This document shows positions 35,245 to 44,559 of a stretch of 64,000 nucleotides of DNA, one piece after another. The notes under the pieces are model-generated. The model saw only the letters and a program-made list of their open reading frames with translations. It was not told the origin of the DNA and searched no databases. Made by a program: the position numbers and the translations under genes. Numbering within the stretch: position 1 is the stretch's first letter; each line of letters opens with the position of its first letter. This DNA comes from Jeotgalibaca caeni (lineage in GTDB: Bacteria; Bacillota; Bacilli; Lactobacillales; Aerococcaceae). The DNA lies in the NCBI RefSeq assembly GCF_028863945.1, contig NZ_JARBEA010000003.1, forward strand, positions 17,505-81,504, read 5' to 3'.

Positions 35245-36060
35245 TTATATTTTCAATGAACCTGTCATTCCTTTAACAAATCCTTTTTGCATGAACAGGA
35301 ATAAAATTAAAGTCGGGATTGTCGCAATGACAATGGCAATCATCTGCATTCCGTAATTCGCTACATAGGAGGCAGAAGTAAGGCCAGAAATTAGCAGAGT
35401 CATTGTATATTTATCCTCTGTCTGCAAGAAAATCAAAGGAATCAAGTAACTATTCCATGCGTTCATGAAGGAATATATTGCGGCAGCTGCATAGGTCGAC
35501 CGCATCATCGGAAATACAATCCGGAAGAAAATGGTGTAGTTATTCGCTCCCTCTATTCGAGAAGAATCGAGTATCTCGTTAGGGAATGATTTGAAGCTTT
35601 GACGGAAAAAGAAAATCAAAAACAAGTTATTCACCGTTGGCAAGATGACTGCCAAATGCTGGTTCACTAATTGCAAGCCCGCCATCATCTTGAAGAGGGG
35701 AATCACTAAAGCAGCCAGTGGAATCATCATGAAGAGGAGGAACAGAGAATAGATACTCTCACTTGTTCGTGTCCGAAACTTCTCAAAGCCAAACGCTGCC
35801 AGAGAAGTAATCAGTAAGCTCGAAACCACGGTAATGAGCGCAATTTTCAAGGAATTCCACATGATTAAAGGAATGTCATAGGCACCAAACAAAGCTTGTA
35901 AGTTAATCAGGAGTTGATTTCCGAACGTCAATTTTCCTTCTGCAATCTGATTGGATGTATTTGTAGCACCTGCGATCATCCAATAGAAAGGAAAAACGGA
36001 AATGAAAGAGCAAAAAATTAGAAACGTATACTTAAGGAAAGATAAGAATTTCTTTTTCAT
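35245..36060 (-). CDS. Sugar ABC transporter permease 2 (MalG-like, CUT1)
   Basis: A 271-residue inner-membrane permease with six helices. The EAA loop, which docks to the ATPase, reads EILDSSRIEGANNYTIFFRIVFP. It forms the channel with the gene upstream. Together with the other permease and the binding protein it makes a three-gene operon lacking an ATPase, which in this group is usually a shared MsmK-type protein encoded elsewhere. Confidence 0.92.
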   Translation of the reverse strand: MKKKFLSFLKYTFLIFCSFISVFPFYWMIAGATNTSNQIAEGKLTFGNQLLINLQALFGAYDIPLIMWNSLKIALITVVSSLLITSLAAFGFEKFRTRTSESIYSLFLLFMMIPLAALVIPLFKMMAGLQLVNQHLAVILPTVNNLFLIFFFRQSFKSFPNEILDSSRIEGANNYTIFFRIVFPMMRSTYAAAAIYSFMNAWNSYLIPLIFLQTEDKYTMTLLISGLTSASYVANYGMQMIAIVIATIPTLILFLFMQKGFVKGMTGSLKI

Positions 36061-36078
36061 TTGTTCTCCTTTCTATCT

Positions 36079-36966
36079 TTAATCTCGGTTTGAGACCTTC
36101 AGCTGAATCACGGATAGGACGGCAATAATGATCACGAGAGCCCATGATAGAGTGGCCGAGTAGCCAAAGTTGCTCGTATAGAGGAAGGAGTGGTTGTAAA
36201 TCAGCTGGGCAGCGGTCAGTGTTTCGTTCGCCGGTCCGCCAGCAGTTAAGTTCACTACTTCGTCAAACAATTGAATGGTTCCAATGGTAGAAGTGATGGT
36301 CGTAAAGACGATCACTGGTTTCAGTTGTGGAATGACAATCTTAAATAGTTTCTGGATGCTATTCGCGCCATCAATAGCTGCGGCCTCAAGCGTATCTTCA
36401 GAGATATTCTGAAGTCCGGCCAGATAGAAAATCATATTGTATCCCGTCCACCGCCAACACAGAGCGATGATGATTGTCACCTTTGCCCAGAACGGGTTGT
36501 TCAACCAATTAATCGGATCATGAATAAGTCCGATCCCCATTAAAGCTTGATTGACGATTCCGCCAATCTGGAACATCATCTTGAATAACACCGCATAAGA
36601 TACCAAAGAAGTGACACTAGGAAGAAAAAGGGCCAGCTTGAAAAAAGTCCGGCCCTTCAAATTTGGTGAGTTGATTAGAAAAGCTAAGAGCAATCCCAAG
36701 AGCACCATAATCGGTACTTGGAAGACTAAAAAAGTAAAGTTATTCAGTAACGCTTTCCGGAATACATCGTCCTGGAACATCCGAACATAATTGTCCAATC
36801 CGACAAAAACGGAACTCAGTCCTTGCATACTGTGGAGAGACAAATACAAGGAATAAAAAATGGGATAAAGCAGAAAGACTGTGCTGAGTACCACGGAAAA
36901 AATTATAAATGGCCAGACATCTTTCTGATTCCGCAACTTTTCTGGTGTACGGTACGTTTTGCTCAT
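36079..36966 (-). CDS. Sugar ABC transporter permease 1 (MalF-like, CUT1)
   Basis: A 295-residue permease with six membrane segments and the EAA loop SEDTLEAAAIDGANSIQKLFKIVIPQLKP. It pairs with the MalG-like permease to form the translocation path. The gene lies 15 bases after the binding-protein gene and 18 before the second permease on the minus strand. Confidence 0.93.
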   Translation of the reverse strand: MSKTYRTPEKLRNQKDVWPFIIFSVVLSTVFLLYPIFYSLYLSLHSMQGLSSVFVGLDNYVRMFQDDVFRKALLNNFTFLVFQVPIMVLLGLLLAFLINSPNLKGRTFFKLALFLPSVTSLVSYAVLFKMMFQIGGIVNQALMGIGLIHDPINWLNNPFWAKVTIIIALCWRWTGYNMIFYLAGLQNISEDTLEAAAIDGANSIQKLFKIVIPQLKPVIVFTTITSTIGTIQLFDEVVNLTAGGPANETLTAAQLIYNHSFLYTSNFGYSATLSWALVIIIAVLSVIQLKVSNRD

Positions 36967-36981
36967 TCGGCTCCTCCTTTA

Positions 36982-38307
36982 CTATTCACCCACCTGCGTT
37001 TTGTATTGATTCTCTGCTTCTTCCAGCATCTCATCGAGAGTAAGGCTGCCGTCAAAGTAGCTTTGAATATTCGCACGTAAGGCATCGACTACTGCTTGCG
37101 TATTATTTCCATAATCAACAGCAGGAATTTCTGGAATCCACCCGGAGAAATCTTTATAAATTTGAGCATCATTGAAGAATGGGTCTTCATATTGATACGC
37201 TTCCCCGGTTTGAGAAGGCAAGTACGTACCAACCGCTCCATTCTCCACTAAAATATCTTGATAGAACTCTTCATTGCCTGCGTAGACACTGTTCAAGAAA
37301 TCAATTGCAAGCTCTTTGTTTGGCGAGTCATTTAGGACTACCCAGCTCGCGCCGCCTAAGTTGGAGTAGTGTGTGGCGTTCTCTACCGTTTCTAGTTTCG
37401 GAATATTGGTATACGCCCACTTTCCGGCTTGATCTTCTGCGGAACGAATCGTTGCGGAGTACCAAATAGCAGAGTTCACTGCGGCAACCTCGCCGCTCGT
37501 AATCGCACCAACTGCTTCTGGAGAATAGTAATCTACTGGATTCGCTAAGTCGTATTCGTCAATTTCCTTTAAGATATCAACCATTTCATGCACAGCTGGA
37601 TTGTCTTTCAAGAAAACATCACCGTTCTCATCGAAATACCAAAGACCAGCAGACTGCATCGCCATTTGAATATAATGAGTTCCTCTGCTTGGAATGAAAG
37701 TTAAAAACCATTTTCCTGTTTTTTCTTTTACGTCTTTTCCAATGTCCACAAATTCGGACCACGTCAAGTCTTGCATGTCTTCTTCTGAATAACCAGCTTC
37801 ACTTAAGTAATCAATCCGGTAATACAGCCCAGCTGCGCCAGAGTCGAAGGGGAGAGCATACACGCCATCATTCACCGTTGCGTTATCGACTTTATAGTCG
37901 GCGAAATTGCTGAAATCAATCGTTTCGGATAATTCTGCAAATTTGCCTTCATAGTTGTTCAGATAGTTCTGCAAGTCATAATCGTCCATCAGTACAATGT
38001 CCGGTAAGCCTTCCGACACGTTTGAAGTGAAAGCAGCAACCATTTTTTGCTTGGTATCTTCATTCGACATTTCAATGACGTTCACTTTCACATCTTCATT
38101 ACCGTCATTAATGTAATACTCACCAGCTTTTTCCATAATGGGGATATTGAAGTTCGTATCCCAAGCCCAAACAGTCAGGGTTTGGTCATCTGTACCTTCA
38201 GCCGTCTGTGACGAACCTGATTCTGCTGTATCTCCTCCAGAGCAAGCGGTAAGTAATGCAACACTTGCTGCACCATAAAGAAATGAACGAAATTTCTTTT
38301 TCATCAT
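36982..38307 (-). CDS. Sugar ABC transporter substrate-binding lipoprotein
   Basis: A 441-residue family 1 solute-binding protein. MMKKKFRSFLYGAASVALLTAC is a lipoprotein signal with the lipobox LTAC followed by an acidic Ser-rich tether. The mature part has the binding-protein fold (LTVWAWDTN; YALPFDSGAAGLYYR). It delivers an unidentified carbohydrate to the two permeases. It is first in the operon and the promoter lies in 38308-38455. Confidence 0.92.
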   Translation of the reverse strand: MMKKKFRSFLYGAASVALLTACSGGDTAESGSSQTAEGTDDQTLTVWAWDTNFNIPIMEKAGEYYINDGNEDVKVNVIEMSNEDTKQKMVAAFTSNVSEGLPDIVLMDDYDLQNYLNNYEGKFAELSETIDFSNFADYKVDNATVNDGVYALPFDSGAAGLYYRIDYLSEAGYSEEDMQDLTWSEFVDIGKDVKEKTGKWFLTFIPSRGTHYIQMAMQSAGLWYFDENGDVFLKDNPAVHEMVDILKEIDEYDLANPVDYYSPEAVGAITSGEVAAVNSAIWYSATIRSAEDQAGKWAYTNIPKLETVENATHYSNLGGASWVVLNDSPNKELAIDFLNSVYAGNEEFYQDILVENGAVGTYLPSQTGEAYQYEDPFFNDAQIYKDFSGWIPEIPAVDYGNNTQAVVDALRANIQSYFDGSLTLDEMLEEAENQYKTQVGE

Positions 38308-38455
38308 CTTCTCCCCCTTATCTTAAATGAACGCGCTTCATATCTGGATTATAACAAATCAATGAGAAGTACCCAGATTTTAACCGCTTGTCCCAGGGGG
38401 CTAAATCCGCTAAACTAAAAGAAATAACATTTTATGAGAAAGGACTTTTAACAGA

Positions 38456-39436
38456 ATGACAAGCGACGGACAAACAACGGAAGAACTACTTCAAGAAATT
38501 GAATCTTTAAAACGCTTGAATAAGGAATTATTGGATACATTTCATGAAACGGAACGGTTAGAATTTAGTTGGTCCGGAAATCTCGGGCAGTGGTTTTGGG
38601 ATTTTAGAAGGAATGAAGTGATTTTCAACCCGATGAAGGCAGGAGCGTTGGGCTACACCGAAGAGGAGTTGCCGGAACGAGTCCCCTTTGAATTCTTCAC
38701 AGATAAGGTTCATCCGGATGACTACGATCGCGTCATGGATCATATGCGTGCGCACTTGTACGGAGAACTGCCTGTGTGGGAAGTGAAATATCGCATTAAA
38801 GCCAAAGATGGTTCTTGGAAGGTCTATCAGGACCGAGGGAAAGTAACCGAGCGAAGTGAAGAGGGAAAGCCGCTCTTTTTGAAAGGCATTGTTTTTGACG
38901 TAACCGAAGAAGAGCGAGAACGTGAACTATTAAAGGAAAATAATCTTACCTTAAAGAGCAAAATGAAAATTGATTCCCTCACTTCTTTATATACTCGTTC
39001 GGTCATGCTATTTGAATTAGGGAAGAGTGTAAATAAAGCGAAGAACTTCGAACAAGCATTGTCCGTCATTTTGCTTCGAGTAGACAACCAAACAACTTAT
39101 GAAGCGGAATTCGGGACGATTGTTAGTGAGGAGATTTTGAAAGAAATTGGTCACGTCATTAAGAAAGTAGTAGGAGAGCAGTACCTTGCAGGCCGTTCTC
39201 GTGAAACAGTGTTCATGGTTATTCTGAACGATAAGAGCGCGAAAGAAGCGTTCGAAGTAGCGGAAGCGATTCGGAAAGAAGTAGCAGACACATTCTTTAC
39301 GATCCCAAGGAAAGTAACCATTAGTGCAGCTGTTTCCACATTTGAACCAAATCAAACAATCAGCGAGCTGACAGAAGGAACCAGAGAAAAACTCATGAAT
39401 GCCCAACGTCAGGGTGGAAATGTTACGGTGTTGTAA
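38456..39436 (+). CDS. PAS-domain protein with degenerate GGDEF domain
   Basis: A 326-residue cytoplasmic protein. A helical start is followed by a PAS/PAC fold at about residues 35-160 (QWFWDFRRNEVIFNPMKAGALGY; VKYRIKAKDGSWKVYQDRGK). Residues about 170-325 have the fold of a diguanylate cyclase (SLTSLYTR, then a terminal AQRQGG), but the GGDEF signature itself reads GRSRETVF. It should not make c-di-GMP and may act as a sensor or a GTP- or c-di-GMP-responsive partner. No membrane segments. Confidence 0.88.
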   Translation: MTSDGQTTEELLQEIESLKRLNKELLDTFHETERLEFSWSGNLGQWFWDFRRNEVIFNPMKAGALGYTEEELPERVPFEFFTDKVHPDDYDRVMDHMRAHLYGELPVWEVKYRIKAKDGSWKVYQDRGKVTERSEEGKPLFLKGIVFDVTEEERERELLKENNLTLKSKMKIDSLTSLYTRSVMLFELGKSVNKAKNFEQALSVILLRVDNQTTYEAEFGTIVSEEILKEIGHVIKKVVGEQYLAGRSRETVFMVILNDKSAKEAFEVAEAIRKEVADTFFTIPRKVTISAAVSTFEPNQTISELTEGTREKLMNAQRQGGNVTVL

Positions 39437-39440
39437 GATG

Positions 39441-39475
39441 AAAGCACGAATTACTTGTGAGGTAGTTCGTGCTTT
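39441..39475. terminator. Terminator between PAS-GGDEF gene and anti-sigma gene
   Basis: AAAGCACGAATTAC / GTAGTTCGTGCTTTTT, bidirectional. Confidence 0.85.
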
Positions 39476-39480
39476 TTGCT

Positions 39481-40539
39481 TTAACGTAAGTGGACAGTAA
39501 AAGGATCGCCATAGGGTAAATAAGTTGCGCCTGTTCCCTCTGGATGACCTGCGGAATAAAATTGCAGGGTGATAGAATCTGCTTCGCTTAATTCTTTTGC
39601 AGTAATGTCTGAATATTTTTCTTGAAAGTAAAAATTCATACTCCATTGATCGTCTGTGACTTGGTGATTACCAGTGTTAAAAGTAATGGTTCGGCCTCGA
39701 TCATCCATACCACGTAATTCAATCAGTTGGTAGTCGCCGCTTTCGTTTAAGAAGGTGGTATTGATCATGCTGATCATGGGATGTGTCCACAAGGAATGAA
39801 TTTGATACTCCATGTCATCTGTTTTTACAGAATGCTCCATTTCATATTTTTCTAAATACTTAGTCATTTCAGAAAGGGTAGTGTTCCATGAAAACGATGC
39901 TGTTCCTTCTATAGGAGGATTACCCTGAACCGAATCAAAGTAATATAAAACCAAATCGTTTATTTGCAAATCCATGGTTATTTCTTCAGACAAGGAGGAA
40001 TCATCTAAAGGAATTGTGTACAGGACAGAATGAATATTTTTCTCTTCATCAATAAGGCTGCCTGTATTCGAAGCGAGTGTATAAGTTTTGCCATTCAAAG
40101 AAAGAGAAAAATCACTAAATCCCAAAAAATGTTCTTCTTCCGATGAACCCTCTAAGTCAACGAGTAGGGAAATGAGAATCTGACGATCGAAATACAAAAT
40201 ATCTTCTACCTTTATTTCTGCTCCATTAATATGAGCTGTTTGATTAACAGAAATGACTGTGTGAGAAGTATCCTCTTGGTTCCCAAACATTTCTGAAAAA
40301 GAATAGCGAATCGTTTCTAAGAAAGAGTGAACGGCGCCTTTCACAACAGGCTGACTGCCAAAAATAATCAGTACAATAGCCGCTAAAATAAAAATCGGAT
40401 ATTTTTTTGAAGGAGCGTTTTTCTTTTTTAAATTGTATAGGATACGTTGCTTCTCGAAATGGGTGACTTCTACCTCTTCATATTCAGCAACATTTGTTTT
40501 GGTTTCATTTAGTAATTTGTATATTTTGTTTTCACTCAT
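39481..40539 (-). CDS. DUF4179 membrane protein, likely anti-sigma factor
   Basis: A 352-residue protein. The cytoplasmic N-terminus (about 47 residues, charged) is followed by one membrane helix (YPIFILAAIVLIIFG) and a large extracellular DUF4179-type domain. It overlaps the sigma-factor gene by eight bases. The arrangement is typical of a transmembrane anti-sigma factor that holds its partner until an outside signal arrives. The signal is unknown. Confidence 0.85.
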   Translation of the reverse strand: MSENKIYKLLNETKTNVAEYEEVEVTHFEKQRILYNLKKKNAPSKKYPIFILAAIVLIIFGSQPVVKGAVHSFLETIRYSFSEMFGNQEDTSHTVISVNQTAHINGAEIKVEDILYFDRQILISLLVDLEGSSEEEHFLGFSDFSLSLNGKTYTLASNTGSLIDEEKNIHSVLYTIPLDDSSLSEEITMDLQINDLVLYYFDSVQGNPPIEGTASFSWNTTLSEMTKYLEKYEMEHSVKTDDMEYQIHSLWTHPMISMINTTFLNESGDYQLIELRGMDDRGRTITFNTGNHQVTDDQWSMNFYFQEKYSDITAKELSEADSITLQFYSAGHPEGTGATYLPYGDPFTVHLR

Positions 40540-41104
40540 AATGGTTCTCTCCTTTCTTTTGGAAGAACGCTTTCAGTTTTACTTTTCCTCTTGAAATACG
40601 ATTGTATAAAGCACCTTGCGACAAATGATATTTCTGAGCCATTTCTTCCGTTGTATGATTGGATTCGAGCATATCCTTAAATAATGCTCGATCTTTTTCG
40701 TTCAAGGGTTCAAGCAGCTCCGCTAACTGGATTTCCCATAATTCTTTTGAAAATGGTTGATCTGTTTGAGCATAGGCTTGCTCCATTTGTTCATCCCATG
40801 AATCGATTGTTAAGTCTTTGCTGTACTTTTTTAACGTATTGATGGAACGATACCGGGCGATTGCACAAATCCAATTCTTAAAGCTAGATTTATTCGAATC
40901 ATATTGATGAATATGATTCCAAATAGCTAAAAAAACATCGTTTAAGCATTCATCTTGATGATGGGGTAATGCGTATAAGTGCTTGCGAATGATGCTTTTC
41001 AATAATGGTGCATACTGATCAATCAAGGTAACTAAACCATCCTCTTCTTGCTGCGATAGCTGGGCAATGATCCATTCATCACTTTTCAAAAAATCCCTCC
41101 TCAC
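40532..41104 (-). CDS. ECF-type RNA polymerase sigma factor
   Basis: A 190-residue sigma-70 family factor with region 2 (DECLNDVFLAIWNHIHQY; FKNWICAIARYRSINTLKKY) and region 4 (MAQKYHLSQGALYNRISRGKVKL), without regions 1 and 3. It heads a two-gene operon with its presumed anti-sigma factor. Target promoters cannot be read from this window. Confidence 0.92.
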   Translation of the reverse strand: MRRDFLKSDEWIIAQLSQQEEDGLVTLIDQYAPLLKSIIRKHLYALPHHQDECLNDVFLAIWNHIHQYDSNKSSFKNWICAIARYRSINTLKKYSKDLTIDSWDEQMEQAYAQTDQPFSKELWEIQLAELLEPLNEKDRALFKDMLESNHTTEEMAQKYHLSQGALYNRISRGKVKLKAFFQKKGENHYE

Positions 41105-41169
41105 TCTTCACTATTATATACAATAAAGGAACCCTCATTCTGTCAAAAGGAGTCTCATTTTTTGTAAAT

Positions 41170-41307
41170 GTGCAAGTGAAGTCAAAAAAATTTCTCACTT
41201 GTACCATTTTCGTCCAAAACGTGCAAGTGAGCTCTTAAAAAAATCTCACTCATACCAAAATCCTCCAAAACGTGCAAGTGGCGCTAAAAAAAACCCCTCA
41301 CTTGCAC
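41170..41307. repeat. Three tandem 51-bp inverted-repeat units
   Basis: GTGCAAGTGR begins at 41170, 41221 and 41272, exactly 51 bp apart. Each copy has an inverse partner (TCACTTGTAC, TCACTCATAC, TCACTTGCAC) at 41195, 41245 and 41298. The spacers are A-rich. The array lies between the divergently read sigma-factor gene and nrd operon, upstream of the nrd promoter. Same layout as the array at 30224-30374 but unrelated sequence. Confidence 0.88.
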
Positions 41308-41337
41308 ATATAGAGGGAAGCTGGACTTTATTTAAGA

Positions 41338-41406
41338 TTGTAATTTCAAAACTCTCTGCTATAATCCTATATATAGTAAATCAGAGCCAAATAAAACTAA
41401 ATATAG
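41338..41406 (+). promoter_or_regulatory. nrd promoter with two NrdR-box-like sites
   Basis: TTGTAA (41338-41343), a 16-base spacer and TATAAT (41360-41365) form the promoter. Two palindromic sites follow: CTATATATAG at 41367-41376 and CTAAATATAG at 41397-41406, each within a 16-mer matching the NrdR consensus ACACTATATATAGTGT in about 12 positions. The 30-bp distance is close to three helical turns, as usual for NrdR box pairs. NrdR would repress ribonucleotide reductase when dATP is plentiful. Confidence 0.72.
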
Positions 41407-41411
41407 TACCG

Positions 41412-41590
41412 CAATTGTTGGTGACATGAAAATGTCTGAAAAGGGAATCCAGTGAAAAGCTGGAGCTGCCCCCGCAACTGTATGTGTGGACGAATTAGCA
41501 AACCACTGTATCTAGAGTCTGAGAGGATGAGATATGGGAAGGGCTATAGTAGGACGAAGCACAAGCCAGGAGACCTGCCAGTAATTGTTG
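41412..41590 (+). promoter_or_regulatory. Cobalamin riboswitch
   Basis: The aptamer has the family hallmarks in order: GAAAATGTCTGAAAAGGGAA, GTGAAAAGCTGGAGCTGCCC (around 41450-41470) with CCGCAACTGT, and the B12 box AAGCCAGGAGACCTGCC at 41563-41579. It lies in the 5' leader of the nrd operon and ends about 75 bases before a terminator. Binding of B12 would form the terminator and switch the operon off. Confidence 0.92.
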
Positions 41591-41662
41591 TTTCTATTTT
41601 TTTCGGGGATGGAGAAAATGAAACGGTGGAACAATCTATCCAGATTTTCTGTCGTTTTCTTT

Positions 41663-41690
41663 GCCGTTCATCCCGATGAGCGGTTTTTTT
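41663..41690 (+). terminator. Riboswitch expression-platform terminator
   Basis: GCCGTTCATC / GATGAGCGG hairpin followed by seven T, 28 bases before the nrdH start. It is the likely switch element of the cobalamin riboswitch. Confidence 0.85.
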
Positions 41691-41718
41691 GTGTTTAAAG
41701 AAAAAGGGAGTGTTCCAA

Positions 41719-41961
41719 ATGTCAAAACAAGTTGTGGTATACAGCAAGCCTGGTTGTGGAGAATGTCAATTCACCAAAAAGTATCTAGCCAAAATGAACA
41801 TACAGTTTATTGAAAAAAATATAACTGAAGATCCTGCATGGGTAGAGGAAGTAAAGGCACTCGGCTTTTTTAGTCTTCCGGTCGTTCAAGTGGAAGGAGA
41901 AGAACCATTTAACGGTTTTCAGCCAGAGCGTTTGAACCAACTGGTGAGCCAAAATGGCTAA
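41719..41961 (+). CDS. nrdH: NrdH-like glutaredoxin (electron donor)
   Basis: An 80-residue glutaredoxin-like redoxin. The redox motif is KPGCGECQFTK (CxxC), and SLPVV is the cis-proline region. It passes electrons to the class Ib ribonucleotide reductase encoded downstream. ATG 41719 is used; a longer frame from 41689 starts inside the terminator. The stop overlaps nrdI by eight bases. Confidence 0.9.
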   Translation: MSKQVVVYSKPGCGECQFTKKYLAKMNIQFIEKNITEDPAWVEEVKALGFFSLPVVQVEGEEPFNGFQPERLNQLVSQNG

Positions 41962-42364
41962 AATTGTGTACTTTTCAGTAACAGGACAAACAAAACGTTT
42001 CGTTAATAAAATTTCTATTGCTGAAAAAATTGAAATTACACTACACAACCCTTTTATAGAGGTAGGAGAACCATTCATCTTAGTTGTACCAACCTATGTG
42101 GCAGAGTTGCTGGAACCGGTATACGACTTCTTAGAAACAGGACGCAACCAAACAAACTGTGTAGGGACGTTTGGCGGGGGAAATCGTAATTTTGCAAACC
42201 TATTTTGCTTCACCGTCCGTGATCTGGAAGCAGAATATGGCATTCCTGTACTCCATACATTTGAATTTCAGGGAAGTGCAACCGATGTTGAAAAATTGGA
42301 AAAGGAGCTAGATACCATTGAAAACGCAAATCGTTCAACCGAAAAATCGAGTCAGTTATTTTAA
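41954..42364 (+). CDS. nrdI: Flavodoxin-like NrdI
   Basis: A 136-residue flavoprotein: FSVTGQTKRFVNKI binds the FMN phosphate, and GTFGGGNRNFANLFC the isoalloxazine ring. NrdI supplies the oxidant that builds the Mn(III)2-tyrosyl radical cofactor of NrdF. It overlaps nrdH by eight and nrdE by 47 bases. Confidence 0.93.
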   Translation: MAKIVYFSVTGQTKRFVNKISIAEKIEITLHNPFIEVGEPFILVVPTYVAELLEPVYDFLETGRNQTNCVGTFGGGNRNFANLFCFTVRDLEAEYGIPVLHTFEFQGSATDVEKLEKELDTIENANRSTEKSSQLF

Positions 42365-44543
42365 CTTAAATAATGAGGTAAATATTCCTGTTGATGGAAA
42401 AATACCGTTGCACAAGGACAAGGAAGCCGTAAGAGCTTATTTCTTGGAAGAAATAAATCGAAATACGGTCTTTTTCCATAGCCTTGAAGAAAAATTGTCT
42501 TACTTAATCGAAGAGGATTACTTAGACGAAGCGACCTTGCTGCCGTATCAAGTAGAGGTGGGAGAACCACTGAACGAGGAGAATCAAGGGAAGAATTATG
42601 ATTTCCATTTTGTTAAAACGTTATTCAAAAAAATCTATGCCCACAAATTCCGCTTCAAGAGCTTCATGGGCGCATACAAATTCTACACACAGTATGCAAT
42701 GAAGACGAATGATGGTGAGAAATATTTGGAGCGTTATGAGGATCGGATTGCCTTTAATGCTTTGTTTTTAGCGAATGGAAGCAAACAATTGGCGCTGCAA
42801 CTTGCGGAAGAGCTCATTACACAACGCTATCAACCAGCGACGCCGACTTTCTTAAATGCAGGCAAAAAAAGACGTGGAGAATTGGTTTCCTGTTTCTTAA
42901 TTGACCTGGATGATTCCATGCTCTCAATCGGAAGAGGGGTCAATTCCGCGCTGCAACTTTCTAGAAAAGGCGGCGGAGTTGGAGTCAACTTGTCGAATCT
43001 GAGGGCAGCAGGAGACCCTATTAAAAAGATTGAAAACGCCTCGTCTGGTGTTGTTCCCGTAATGAAACTGTTGGAAGACAGCTTCAGTTACAGTAACCAA
43101 TTAGGGCAGCGCAATGGTGCGGGCGCCGTATACTTAAATGTGTTCCACCCTGATATTTATGCCTTTTTGTCTACGAAGAAAGAAAATGCGGATGAGAAGA
43201 TTCGTGTAAAGACGCTTTCCTTAGGTCTAGTTGTTCCCGACAAATATTATGAATTACTCAAAACGAATCGTCCGATGTATTTATTCAGTCCATACGATGT
43301 CGAACGCGAATATGGCCAACCATTTTCTTACATCGACCTGACTCGAGAATACGACAAGTTAGTAGCGAACAAGAATATTAAAAAAACAAAAATTAATGCG
43401 CGAGAATTGGAACAAGAAATTTCCCGTCTGCAACAAGAATCCGGTTATCCCTATATTATTAATATTGATACGGTAAACAAAGCGAATCCAGTTGATGGGA
43501 AAATTATTATGAGCAATCTCTGTAGCGAGATTTTCCAACCGCAAGAACCTTCCGTGCTGAAGAACGATTTGTCCTATGAAACCATTGGAACGGATATCAG
43601 CTGCAACCTTGGTTCAACCAATATTCCGAACTTATTAGAGTCACCTAACTTTGGTTTATCCGTTGAAGTTGCCGTCCGTGCTCTGACTACCGTTACAGAG
43701 CGGACTGAAATAGAAGAAGTCCCTACTATTAAAAAAGGAAATGACCTGTACCACACGATTGGATTGGGTGCGATGGGCTTGCATACTGCCTTCGCCCTTC
43801 ATCAAATGACGTATGGATCGCCAGAATCCATCGAATTTACCAAAACTTATTTTCAAACATTAAATTATTACTCCATCCTTGCCAGCAATAAGATTGCGAA
43901 GGAAAGAGGGGAATCGTTTCACAATTTTGAAAAATCAACGTATGCAGATGGTTCTTACTTTATCCCGTATCTGGAATCAGAGTTTACCTTCACGTTTCCG
44001 AAAGTTGCGGCTATTTTCCGAAAGGTTCATTTGCCTACTGTACATGATTGGAAACAACTTCGTGAAGAAGTACAAAAATTTGGTCTGTATCACCGCAATC
44101 GTTTAGCTATTGCGCCGAATGGATCAATCTCTTATATCAACGAAACAAGTGCTTCGTTACATCCGATTACGCAAAGAATAGAACATCGTCAAGAGAAAAC
44201 AGTCGGAGCAATTTTCTATCCGGCGCCTTCTTTATCGAATGAGACGATGCCCTACTATACATCGGCGTATGATATGGACCAACGGAAAATTATTGACGTA
44301 TATGCGGCGGCACAACCGCATATTGACCAAGGGATGAGCTTAACTCTATTTATGAGATCGAAATTGCCGGAAGGTTTATATGAGTGGAAAGAAGGAAAAG
44401 GGAATACGTTAACCACTCGGGACTTAAATCGTCTACGGAATTATGCGTATGCAAAAGGAATCAAGTCTTTGTATTATGTACGCACATATACAGAGGATGG
44501 GGATATTATCGGATCAAATTCATGCGAAAGTTGCATGGTTTAA
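42318..44543 (+). CDS. nrdE: Class Ib ribonucleotide reductase, large subunit
   Basis: A 741-residue catalytic subunit. The active-site cysteine lies in LVSCFLIDL, SNLCSEIFQP holds the radical cysteine and GSNSCESCMV the C-terminal redox pair. There is no ATP-cone domain, as usual for NrdE. It converts ribonucleoside diphosphates to deoxy forms with NrdF. The start is TTG 42318, ten bases after AAAGGAGC. Confidence 0.95.
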   Translation: MKTQIVQPKNRVSYFNLNNEVNIPVDGKIPLHKDKEAVRAYFLEEINRNTVFFHSLEEKLSYLIEEDYLDEATLLPYQVEVGEPLNEENQGKNYDFHFVKTLFKKIYAHKFRFKSFMGAYKFYTQYAMKTNDGEKYLERYEDRIAFNALFLANGSKQLALQLAEELITQRYQPATPTFLNAGKKRRGELVSCFLIDLDDSMLSIGRGVNSALQLSRKGGGVGVNLSNLRAAGDPIKKIENASSGVVPVMKLLEDSFSYSNQLGQRNGAGAVYLNVFHPDIYAFLSTKKENADEKIRVKTLSLGLVVPDKYYELLKTNRPMYLFSPYDVEREYGQPFSYIDLTREYDKLVANKNIKKTKINARELEQEISRLQQESGYPYIINIDTVNKANPVDGKIIMSNLCSEIFQPQEPSVLKNDLSYETIGTDISCNLGSTNIPNLLESPNFGLSVEVAVRALTTVTERTEIEEVPTIKKGNDLYHTIGLGAMGLHTAFALHQMTYGSPESIEFTKTYFQTLNYYSILASNKIAKERGESFHNFEKSTYADGSYFIPYLESEFTFTFPKVAAIFRKVHLPTVHDWKQLREEVQKFGLYHRNRLAIAPNGSISYINETSASLHPITQRIEHRQEKTVGAIFYPAPSLSNETMPYYTSAYDMDQRKIIDVYAAAQPHIDQGMSLTLFMRSKLPEGLYEWKEGKGNTLTTRDLNRLRNYAYAKGIKSLYYVRTYTEDGDIIGSNSCESCMV

Positions 44544-44559
44544 GAGAGGGGACAGGGCA

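Noticed and set aside
38327..38341. ATGAACGCGCTTCAT palindrome upstream of the sugar-binding protein gene, considered as a catabolite (cre) site
   Set aside because: It resembles the cre consensus only when one base is skipped, and its spacing is wrong; too weak to annotate.
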